Both the position numbers and the translations under genes were made by a program. Shown in pieces: positions 1 through 6,178 of a DNA stretch of 17,742 nucleotides. The DNA comes from Prolixibacteraceae bacterium. GTDB lineage: Bacteria > Bacteroidota > Bacteroidia > Bacteroidales > Prolixibacteraceae. The DNA lies in the NCBI GenBank assembly GCA_014380255.1, contig JACMKG010000240.1, forward strand, positions 1 to 17,742, read 5' to 3'. Within the stretch, counting starts at the first letter, position 1. Each line of letters begins with the position of its first letter. The notes below the pieces were generated by a model that saw only the letters and a list, made by a program, of their open reading frames with translations, did no database searches and was not told the DNA's origin.

Positions 1-274
1 ATATCAAATTGACACGACACTAGATTAGAATTCAGAAATATTGAATTTTATGAAAGGGAATCAGAAAAAGAAAAGATTTAGGGAAGATATAACCTGATAT
101 TTTAGAAGAATTCAATTGAATAAGCTATTAGATATTCTACTTAACCTGATTTGCGGATTGTTGTTATATTCGTATTGGCCAAGAGCTGCAAAATATAAAA
201 TTTTGTAGCTCTTTTATTTATTGCGCCAGGCAGATTAACCAATATTTCAATAAACCTTTATTATTTAGATTAAG
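1..274. other. AT-rich non-coding left edge
   Basis: All six frames are interrupted by stops within the first 180 bases, so no gene end from outside the window reaches in. The only clear structure is the hairpin at 181-215, listed separately. No convincing promoter box with correct spacing was found for the gene that starts at 275. Confidence 0.6.
181..215. terminator. Hairpin, probable intrinsic terminator
   Basis: Arms 181-194 and 200-213 pair over 14 positions with a single G.U wobble and a five-base loop. A T-rich run (212-219) follows on the plus strand. No gene is visible immediately upstream, so it may end a transcript that starts outside the window or a short RNA. It could also act as a leader hairpin for the gene at 275. 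Confidence 0.55.
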
Positions 275-703
275 ATGAGAAAAGAACTAACTGAATTTTG
301 CTATTTCCTAGAGAAAAAAGAAAAAATTAAATTGAGCGACCGGGATCAACTGGTGGATGAATATTTAAAACTAATCCGATTCAAGGAGCTTTTGTATGAT
401 CAATTTTCTCCAAGTTCATTTTATAAAAGCATTAATAACTCAATGTATGTCCTTGAAAAACTAATTTCTACATCTGTTGATGTCGGTATTAAAAATTATT
501 TGATCAGTGTAGGTGCAGAAAGAGAATATCTAAGCCAGGCAGCAACATACAGAAAATATGGAAGAAAAACAATTGAACGTTGGAGGCGTGATGGGAAGAT
601 TATTCCCGTAAAGCAAAATGGTACTATTAAATACAAAATAAGTACGTTGGAAAAATTGAGTATGGCAAATGAGTTATTTGGGAAGTTTATTGAATCGCAT
701 TAA
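275..703 (+). CDS. Small helix-turn-helix (excisionase/MerR-like) protein
   Basis: A 142-residue protein whose C-terminal half (about residues 85-127) looks like a helix-turn-helix of the excisionase/HTH_17 type: LSQAA, then KTIERWRRDGKIIPVK, then a short beta-like stretch. In this family such a domain binds DNA through the recognition helix around the RW pair. The N-terminal 80 residues are charged, probably helical, and not recognised. There is no signal peptide or membrane segment, so it is presumably cytoplasmic. The gene stands alone, with a hairpin before it and a bidirectional terminator after it. Its sequence looks more AT-rich than the dxr-rseP genes, which may hint at acquired DNA. 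It could be a transcription regulator or a recombination directionality factor, but no integrase is visible to support the latter. ATG 275 is the first in-frame start. Confidence 0.6.
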   Translation: MRKELTEFCYFLEKKEKIKLSDRDQLVDEYLKLIRFKELLYDQFSPSSFYKSINNSMYVLEKLISTSVDVGIKNYLISVGAEREYLSQAATYRKYGRKTIERWRRDGKIIPVKQNGTIKYKISTLEKLSMANELFGKFIESH

Positions 704-734
704 AATGAAAATGTTTCTTAAATGTTTCCAATAA

Positions 735-781
735 AAAAAGGAAGATTTTGCAAGTGTTTGATTTGCAATCTCTTCCTTTTT
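735..781. terminator. Bidirectional intrinsic terminator
   Basis: An 11-bp perfect outer stem (735-745 with 771-781: AAAAAGGAAGA and TCTTCCTTTTT) continues through a small internal loop into TGCAA/TTGCA. Because the outer stem is A-rich on one side and T-rich on the other, either RNA strand ends in a U run. It sits between the convergent helix-turn-helix gene and the tRNA and can end both transcripts. Confidence 0.8.
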
Positions 782-788
782 ACTTAAG

Positions 789-861
789 TAGCGGGAGCCG
801 GACTCGAACCGACGGCCTTTGGGTTATGAGCCCAACGAGCTACCAACTGCTCCATCCCGCA
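789..861 (-). tRNA. Initiator tRNA-fMet (CAT)
   Basis: Reading the minus strand, all four arms fold: D-stem GAGC/GCTC, anticodon stem TTGGG/CCCAA around loop CTCATAA (anticodon at 826-828), T-stem GTCGG/CCGGC with loop TTCGAGT. Three marks identify the initiator rather than elongator Met tRNA. They are three consecutive G-C pairs next to the anticodon loop, an A11-U24 pair in the D-stem, and no Watson-Crick pair at positions 1-72. The unpaired position is U1/U72 here instead of the C1/A72 of E. coli. That mismatch is the feature recognised by methionyl-tRNA formyltransferase. The discriminator is A73, and the 3' CCA is not encoded (CTT follows), so it must be added by CCA-transferase. Confidence 0.95.
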
Positions 862-933
862 ATGTATCTTTGATTTTGAATCGTCGTTGTTATGAACTTT
901 GCTTGGCACTGTGTTATTACTGCTAAGCGGCTG

Positions 934-941
934 CAAATATA
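934..941 (-). promoter_or_regulatory. Candidate -7 box for tRNA-fMet
   Basis: On the minus strand the bases read TATATTTG, a full match to the Bacteroidota -7 consensus TAnnTTTG. A start a few bases downstream would give a leader of about 65-70 bases before the mature tRNA. No TTTG/TTG -33 element lies at the usual distance, so this is a weak call. Confidence 0.35.
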
Positions 942-1058
942 GAGCATAGTTTTAGATTTTCCTAATTTGTTCAACATTTTTTTTCATCATGCTTCCTTGG
1001 GCTTCGTTAAAAAGTATTAATAAAGGCTTTAGGTAAGGTAGTTTTCTGGAAATCTTTC

Positions 1059-1066
1059 TAATTTTG
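1059..1066 (+). promoter_or_regulatory. Candidate -7 box upstream of M23-dxr-rseP run
   Basis: TAATTTTG matches TAnnTTTG exactly and would start transcription about 10 bases before the ATG at 1083. Short leaders are common in this phylum. No clear -33 element is present at 19-21 bases upstream. Confidence 0.4.
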
Positions 1067-1082
1067 TTGATCGAAAATTAGG

Positions 1083-1949
1083 ATGATGAACAGAAAAGAG
1101 CTGAGGAAGAAGATATTTCAGATGCTGAAAGACCATTACCGGCTGATCATTTACAATGATTCAACCATACAAACGGTTTGGAGTATCAAGCTAACTCCCA
1201 TAAGGGTTTTGACTCTTGGCGGTTTGGGGGCTATTTTGCTCATATTACTCACTTCTGTAATTATAGCTTACACTCCCTTGCGCGAAAATATCCCGGGCTA
1301 TCCGAGCGCCAAAGTAAGGCAGCAGATCATTTTAAATTACATGCTGGTCGACTCATTGGAAAATGAAATTAAGACCAGGGATCATTACTTTGAAAATATA
1401 CGAACCTTGTTTAAAGGAGAAGTTCCCTTGGAAGAGACGCAGGAAACAGATTCAGGCTTAAAAACCTATAATGTAAAGTTTCACAGCTTTAACGCTGATT
1501 CCGCTTTTAAGGATGAACTGTTGCAGGAGAGGCAGAGTTTATCGGTTGCAAATAATCAAAAACGGTTGCCTAGTATATCCAGTATTCATTTCTTTACCCC
1601 ACTTCGGGGAATGATTACCAATAAGTTTGATTCCCGCACCGAACACCTGGCGGTGGATGTGGTAGGTAAATCACATGCCCGTATCTCAAGTGTTTTGAGC
1701 GGAACGGTGATCTTTGCCGGATGGACCATGGACACAGGTAATTCTATCTATATTCAGCACGAGAACAACATCGTTTCTGCCTATAAGCACAATGCTGAAC
1801 TGTTAAAAGCGGTAGGCGAAAAGGTAAAAGCCGGTGAGGTAATTGCCATCATGGGAAATACCGGAGAGATTACCACCGGGCCTCACCTTCACTTTGAGCT
1901 ATGGCACAACGGTATGGCCCTGGATCCTGAAACTTATATTGATTTTTAA
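1083..1949 (+). CDS. Membrane-anchored M23 peptidase (murein endopeptidase)
   Basis: A 288-residue protein with a cytoplasmic N-terminus, one membrane helix (about 41-63), a charged, probably helical linker and a C-terminal LytM/M23 domain (about 172-285). The zinc site looks intact: H188 and D192 in HLAVD, and H270 in GPHLHFE. The additional catalytic histidines H236 (YKHN) and H268 are also present. M23 enzymes cut peptide cross-links in peptidoglycan, and an intact site argues for an active enzyme rather than an EnvC-type activator, although a regulatory role is not excluded. Two adjacent ATG codons (1083, 1086) could start it. Its stop is 8 bases before dxr, so the two are probably co-transcribed. 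The exact bond cut cannot be told from the sequence. Confidence 0.88.
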   Translation: MMNRKELRKKIFQMLKDHYRLIIYNDSTIQTVWSIKLTPIRVLTLGGLGAILLILLTSVIIAYTPLRENIPGYPSAKVRQQIILNYMLVDSLENEIKTRDHYFENIRTLFKGEVPLEETQETDSGLKTYNVKFHSFNADSAFKDELLQERQSLSVANNQKRLPSISSIHFFTPLRGMITNKFDSRTEHLAVDVVGKSHARISSVLSGTVIFAGWTMDTGNSIYIQHENNIVSAYKHNAELLKAVGEKVKAGEVIAIMGNTGEITTGPHLHFELWHNGMALDPETYIDF

Positions 1950-1957
1950 GCTCCTTT

Positions 1958-3130
1958 ATGAAAAAACGAATTGCCATTCTGGGTTCCACCGGATCCATTG
2001 GTACTCAAACGCTGGAAGTGATTTCCCAAAATACTGATTCTTTTGAGGTAGAAGTATTGACAGCCAATAATAATTTGGATTTATTGATCGCCCAGGCTAA
2101 AAAATATCAGCCCAACGTGGTGGTCATTACCAACAATTGTCACTACGATCAATTAAAAGAAGCGCTGAAGGATGAGCCCATCAAGGTGTATGCCGGAAAA
2201 GAAGCACTGGAACAGGTGGTGCAGATGGACACTGTCGATGTGGTTGTTACGGCCATGGTGGGCTATTCGGGTTTAATTCCAACCATCAGAGCCATCAAGG
2301 CCGGAAAGCATATAGCCCTTGCCAATAAGGAAACGATGGTGGTCGCAGGTGAAATTATCAACCAGCTGGCCATTGAGAACAAAGTCAATATTTATCCCGT
2401 TGATTCAGAACATTCGGCCATCTTCCAATGTTTGGTAGGAGAGTTTAACAATGAGATTGAAAAAATTTATCTGACAGCTTCCGGCGGTCCCTTCCGAGGG
2501 TATACTCCTGAACAGCTTGCCAGTGTGACTAAGGCCGATGCCTTGAAACATCCCAATTGGAATATGGGCGCAAAAATTACCATCGATTCAGCTTCAATGA
2601 TGAACAAGGGTTTTGAAGTCATCGAGGCCAAATGGCTCTTCGGACTAAAGGCCGATCAGATCGATGTAGTGGTTCATCCTCAAAGCATTGTGCATTCCAT
2701 TGTTCAGTTTAGGGACGGTTCCATGAAAGCTCAGATGGGTTTGCCGGATATGAAATTACCCATCCAGTATGCCCTCAGCTTTCCCGACAGGCTGGTATCC
2801 GATTTTAAACGATTCAGCTTTTTAGATTATCCAAAACTGACTTTCGAACAGCCAAATACAAAAAATTTTCGTAACCTTGCACTTGCTTTCGAGGCGTTGC
2901 ACCAGGGTGGTAATATGCCCTGTGTTTTGAACGCGGCCAACGAGGTAGTGGTGCAGGCATTTTTGACAGACCGGATTAGTTTCCTTCAAATGCCTCAGAT
3001 TATTGAAAAAGCCATGGAACAGGCAACATATATTAAAAGCCCGGATCTGGAGGATTATATCCAGACAGACAAGGAAACACGCATATTTACATCTGCCCTG
3101 GTTAAAAGCTGGGCGATACAAAAGATTTAA
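1958..3130 (+). CDS. dxr: 1-deoxy-D-xylulose 5-phosphate reductoisomerase
   Basis: A cytoplasmic enzyme of the MEP isoprenoid pathway. It rearranges and reduces 1-deoxy-D-xylulose 5-phosphate to 2-C-methyl-D-erythritol 4-phosphate with NADPH and a divalent metal, and is the fosmidomycin target. Visible marks are the N-terminal nucleotide-binding loop LGSTGSIGTQTLE (8-20), LANKET (121-126) and the metal ligands D149, E151 and E220 (VDSEHSAIFQ and NKGFEVIEA). The substrate-site blocks HPNWNMGAKITIDSASMMNK and HPQSIVHS and the C-terminal AANEVVVQAFL follow. At 390 residues it is about the family's usual length. It starts 8 bases after the M23 stop and ends 18 bases before rseP, in an apparent operon. 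No frameshift or missing key residue was seen. Confidence 0.98.
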   Translation: MKKRIAILGSTGSIGTQTLEVISQNTDSFEVEVLTANNNLDLLIAQAKKYQPNVVVITNNCHYDQLKEALKDEPIKVYAGKEALEQVVQMDTVDVVVTAMVGYSGLIPTIRAIKAGKHIALANKETMVVAGEIINQLAIENKVNIYPVDSEHSAIFQCLVGEFNNEIEKIYLTASGGPFRGYTPEQLASVTKADALKHPNWNMGAKITIDSASMMNKGFEVIEAKWLFGLKADQIDVVVHPQSIVHSIVQFRDGSMKAQMGLPDMKLPIQYALSFPDRLVSDFKRFSFLDYPKLTFEQPNTKNFRNLALAFEALHQGGNMPCVLNAANEVVVQAFLTDRISFLQMPQIIEKAMEQATYIKSPDLEDYIQTDKETRIFTSALVKSWAIQKI

Positions 3131-3148
3131 AAACAGAAAAATTATTCG

Positions 3149-4477
3149 ATGGAAGTAGTACTCATCAAAGCGGCACAGCTCATATTAAGTTTATCCATAC
3201 TGGTTATCATTCATGAATTCGGGCATTTTTTATTTGCAAGAATATTTAAAACCCGTGTTGAGAAATTCTATTTATTCTTTGATCCATGGTTTTCGCTCTT
3301 TAAAGTAAAAAAAGGGGATACCGAATATGGCATTGGATGGCTACCCCTTGGTGGATATGTGAAAATATCGGGTATGATTGATGAGTCCATGGATAAGGAA
3401 GCGATGAAACTACCGCCTCAGCCTCATGAATTCAGGGCCAAGAAATCCTGGCAGCGTTTGCTGATCATGATTGGCGGAGTTTTGATGAATTTTATCCTGG
3501 CTTTTATTATCTACATCGGCATCCTGTATGCATGGGGTGAACAATACCTGCCTACAGAGAATGTAAAATATGGAATTGAAGTAGATGCCGTAGGCGAGCA
3601 GGTTGGTCTTCAGAACGGAGACAAGATCATTTCTGTGGGCGAGCATAAAGTAGAAAACTTCCATAAGATCATCCCTACCTTGATTCTCGACAATGCCTCT
3701 TATATCAAGGTATTGCGCGACAGCCAAACAATCAATGTGGATATTTCGGATGAAGACATCGCGCTGTTGATAAAAAGCAGACTTCCGATAAGTGTCAGAT
3801 TACCATTTGATTACAAAGTGGCCAAGGTGTCTGGCAAAAGTCCCGCAAAAGAAGCAGGCATACAGGAAGGGGACCGGATTTTGGGAATTAACACCCAGCG
3901 GTATGAGTTTGCCGATCAGTTTAAAGCTACCCTAAGAGATAGCATCGGTAAAACCATCGAATTGGACGTGGTTCGCAACAGCCAGGAAATAACCGTTCCA
4001 TTGACTGTTCCTGAATCGGGCTTACTTGGTATTCAGCTGGACAATAATTCTGAAAAGATATTCGAATTCAAAACAATTGAATATGGCCTGCTGGAATCCA
4101 TCCCGGCCGGTATCGACAAAGGACTTGCTACCATTAACGATTACCTGAAACAATTTAAGCTTATCTTTTCTCCCAAAACAAAGGCCTATGAAAGTCTGGG
4201 CGGATTTATAGCCATTGGCAATATTTTCCCGGGCTTGTGGGACTGGCATTCATTCTGGAGTATGACTGCTTTTCTATCCATCATCCTGGGTGTAATGAAC
4301 CTTTTACCGATCCCGGCACTCGATGGCGGACACGTGATGTTCCTGCTCTTTGAGATGATCACGGGAAGGAAACCTGGGGATAAATTCCTGGAATATGCGC
4401 AGATAGCCGGAATGGTATTGCTTCTTACGCTTGTTCTGTATGCGAATGTTAACGATGTATTTAAACTATTCAAATAA
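3149..4477 (+). CDS. rseP: Site-2 protease RseP, zinc metalloprotease
   Basis: A multi-pass inner-membrane zinc protease that cuts substrates within the membrane. In proteobacteria it releases sigma-E by cleaving RseA and also removes leftover signal peptides. The first helix carries the zinc motif HEFGH (22-26). The third ligand, D392, lies in LLPIPALDGGH near the C-terminus. A membrane segment lies at about 104-128. Two PDZ-like regions occupy about 140-200 and 222-290, the second with the clearer SPAKEAGIQEGDRILGIN block. The last helices are around 370-390 and 417-432. The length of 442 residues fits the family. It follows dxr by 18 bases. No anti-sigma partner is in the window, so its regulatory substrate here is unknown. 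Confidence 0.95.
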   Translation: MEVVLIKAAQLILSLSILVIIHEFGHFLFARIFKTRVEKFYLFFDPWFSLFKVKKGDTEYGIGWLPLGGYVKISGMIDESMDKEAMKLPPQPHEFRAKKSWQRLLIMIGGVLMNFILAFIIYIGILYAWGEQYLPTENVKYGIEVDAVGEQVGLQNGDKIISVGEHKVENFHKIIPTLILDNASYIKVLRDSQTINVDISDEDIALLIKSRLPISVRLPFDYKVAKVSGKSPAKEAGIQEGDRILGINTQRYEFADQFKATLRDSIGKTIELDVVRNSQEITVPLTVPESGLLGIQLDNNSEKIFEFKTIEYGLLESIPAGIDKGLATINDYLKQFKLIFSPKTKAYESLGGFIAIGNIFPGLWDWHSFWSMTAFLSIILGVMNLLPIPALDGGHVMFLLFEMITGRKPGDKFLEYAQIAGMVLLLTLVLYANVNDVFKLFK

Positions 4478-4491
4478 ATATTTAGAGTGTA

Positions 4492-4507
4492 TATTTTTGT
4501 ATTTTTG
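4492..4507 (+). promoter_or_regulatory. Two tandem -7-like boxes before tatA
   Basis: TATTTTTG occurs twice back to back (4492-4499 and 4500-4507), each matching TAnnTTTG, 27-35 bases before the tatA ATG. This suggests tatA can be transcribed on its own as well as by read-through from rseP. A properly spaced -33 element was not found. Confidence 0.35.
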
Positions 4508-4533
4508 CATAAAATCATTTAAACTAAAATAAT

Positions 4534-4731
4534 ATGAACTTATTAACTATTGCCGGAATAATTGGTCCTCAGGAGCTTATTATAGTGTTGGTTGTGGTAG
4601 TGCTGATGTTTGGCGGAACCAAGATTCCAGAATTGATGAAAGGTCTGGGTAAAGGAATTAAGGAATTTAAGAATGCATCCAAAGATCCAGATGCCGATCC
4701 AAAGAAAGACGCTGAAAAGATTGAAAAATAG
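4534..4731 (+). CDS. tatA: Twin-arginine translocase subunit TatA/TatE
   Basis: A 65-residue protein with the TatA plan. A short periplasmic N-terminus is followed by one membrane helix (about 13-27), the FGGTKIPEL hinge (26-34), an amphipathic helix (about 31-47, [13 protein letters not shown]) and a short charged tail. TatA oligomers form the passage by which folded proteins cross the inner membrane, working with TatC. It is shorter than E. coli TatA (about 89 residues), which is usual for this phylum. No tatC is present in the window, so its partner is encoded elsewhere. It lies 56 bases after rseP with possible promoter boxes between them, and a terminator follows within 10 bases. TatB cannot be strictly excluded, but the short length and lack of a long tail favour TatA. 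Confidence 0.93.
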   Translation: MNLLTIAGIIGPQELIIVLVVVVLMFGGTKIPELMKGLGKGIKEFKNASKDPDADPKKDAEKIEK

Positions 4732-4738
4732 ATAAGAG

Positions 4739-4768
4739 ATCCCGCAGCCAGCGGGATTTTTTATTTTT
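4739..4768 (+). terminator. Intrinsic terminator after tatA
   Basis: A perfect 7-bp GC-rich stem (4739-4745 ATCCCGC, 4751-4757 GCGGGAT) with a five-base loop is followed by TTTTTTATTTTT. It closes the M23-dxr-rseP-tatA unit. Confidence 0.9.
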
Positions 4769-4824
4769 ACCGTTTACAATTAAAATGTGAGCGTTAACGA
4801 TCTATTTCCAATATTCTGGTAGGG

Positions 4825-4854
4825 TTTTTGATAGCGGATACACACAATCAAAAA
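4825..4854. repeat. 8-bp inverted repeat before the lipoprotein gene
   Basis: TTTTTGAT (4825-4832) and ATCAAAAA (4847-4854) are perfect inverted copies separated by 14 bases and end 17 bases before the ATG at 4872. It could be an operator or a leader hairpin, or chance in AT-rich DNA. Confidence 0.35.
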
Positions 4855-4871
4855 TACAAAACACTAAATCC

Positions 4872-5915
4872 ATGAAACGAGTTACGTTTAATTCCTTTGT
4901 TTTGCTTCTTGTCTCCCTGATGGTTGTCTCCTGCGACTTAAACAAGGGTGCAAAAATGGAAACGATCAGCGGTAAATCAAATGAGGTTGTTATTGTTATT
5001 GGGAAAGAAATATGGAAGGGCCAGGTCGGATCACTCATGCGTGAGGTTCTTGCTCAGCCACAATCATCTCTTCCCCAGGAAGAACCTATCTTTTCATTGA
5101 TTGATGTGCCTCCGGAAGCTTTTATCAACCTCTTTAAATCAAGCCGGAATATTATTACAGTGAAGATTTCACCCACTTATACGGAGCCAAAAGTTGAATT
5201 CGTCCGCGATACCTGGGCCTATCCCCAAGCGGTCGTTAATATTCAGGCAAGTTCGGTCGAAAATTTCGAGGAACTGTTTATTTCAAATGGTGATAAGATC
5301 ATTGGTTATTTTCTAAGAGCAGAGAAAGATCGTTTATTATCGACTTATTTAAAATCTCATGAGAAAGCGGTGTACAATGCGTTGCTCAAAGATTTAAATA
5401 TTAAGTTATACGTTCCAACTGGCTTTGACATTGTAAAAAGAGACTCCAATTTTGCCTGGATCAGATATGATACACCCCTTATCACCCAGAACATCCTTGT
5501 TTATTCGTATCCTTATGAATCTGACAGCGCTTTTACCTCCAATTACCAGGTGGGAAAACGTAACCTGATGCTGAAAAACAATGTCCCCGGCCCAATTCCG
5601 GGAAGTTATATGACCACGGAAATGGAATTACCGCTGGATTTCAACATTCTGAAACACAAGAACAATTATGCCAGTGAGATGAGAGGATTGTGGAGAGTTG
5701 AAAATGATTTTATGGGCGGCCCATTTGTTAGCCTTTCCGTTTTGGATGTCAGTAAAAAAAGAGTTGTTACTGTAGAGGGAAATGTATACGCACCTAAGAA
5801 TAAGAAAAGAAATTATGTGCGCCAGCTGGAAGCAATGATTTATTCACTTGAATTCCCGGAACAGAATCAGAAAGTAAATGATAACGTGATAAGGCAGCAT
5901 AACAGCAGAAATTAA
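4872..5915 (+). CDS. Predicted lipoprotein, DUF4837-like
   Basis: A 347-residue protein with a lipoprotein signal peptide: positive N-terminus, hydrophobic stretch 8-19 and lipobox VVSC with C21 as the lipid-bearing residue. It is therefore exported and membrane-anchored. The mature part resembles the Bacteroidota-specific DUF4837 family, judged from the overall pattern (a GKSNEVVIVI opening and a two-part layout with a WIRYDTP strand in the middle). That match is recalled, not searched. No catalytic motif is visible, and the family has no assigned function that I can name. The gene stands alone between the tatA terminator and the terminator shared with the convergent PBP gene. The residue after the lipid cysteine is Asp. 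This retains lipoproteins in the inner membrane in E. coli, but that rule is not reliable in this phylum. Confidence 0.75.
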   Translation: MKRVTFNSFVLLLVSLMVVSCDLNKGAKMETISGKSNEVVIVIGKEIWKGQVGSLMREVLAQPQSSLPQEEPIFSLIDVPPEAFINLFKSSRNIITVKISPTYTEPKVEFVRDTWAYPQAVVNIQASSVENFEELFISNGDKIIGYFLRAEKDRLLSTYLKSHEKAVYNALLKDLNIKLYVPTGFDIVKRDSNFAWIRYDTPLITQNILVYSYPYESDSAFTSNYQVGKRNLMLKNNVPGPIPGSYMTTEMELPLDFNILKHKNNYASEMRGLWRVENDFMGGPFVSLSVLDVSKKRVVTVEGNVYAPKNKKRNYVRQLEAMIYSLEFPEQNQKVNDNVIRQHNSRN

Positions 5916-5944
5916 GCCTTTAATGATTCTTTAAATGAATTGTT

Positions 5945-5972
5945 CACAGGTAAACTCCTGTGGTTGGCCAAC
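5945..5972. repeat. Small hairpin plus palindrome
   Basis: CACAGG (5945-5950) and CCTGTG (5957-5962) form a 6-bp hairpin, directly followed by the perfect palindrome GTTGGCCAAC (5963-5972). No T run follows, so this is not a standard terminator. Role unknown. Confidence 0.3.
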
Positions 5973-5994
5973 AGAAAATAGAGTACAAAAACAA

Positions 5995-6039
5995 AAATAA
6001 AGGCAGATGAAGCATTCGTTCTTCTATCTGCCTTTATTT
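5995..6039. terminator. Bidirectional terminator between convergent genes
   Basis: A perfect 14-bp stem (5995-6008 AAATAAAGGCAGAT with 6026-6039 ATCTGCCTTTATTT) is extended inward by GAAG/CTTC with one bulged base. A/T-rich flanks on both sides let it end transcripts from the lipoprotein gene (plus strand) and the PBP gene (minus strand). Confidence 0.85.
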
Positions 6040-6178
6040 GTGTTTTTATGTAAGTTCAGGAGTGGATTTTAGGATTGAGCATTATTTATAAAACCTTGGA
6101 ATAACACTTCATAGCACCCTTCATTCAACATTCAACCTTTAACATTCAACACCAATTCTTTTGTGTAGTTATTTCCGG

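Noticed and set aside
789..861. Elongator tRNA-Met or tRNA-Ile2
   Set aside because: Three G-C pairs beside the anticodon loop, A11-U24 and the unpaired 1-72 position are initiator marks.
3410..4518. Several minus-strand frames opposite rseP
   Set aside because: They mirror a well-supported gene and have no start signals or recognisable content.
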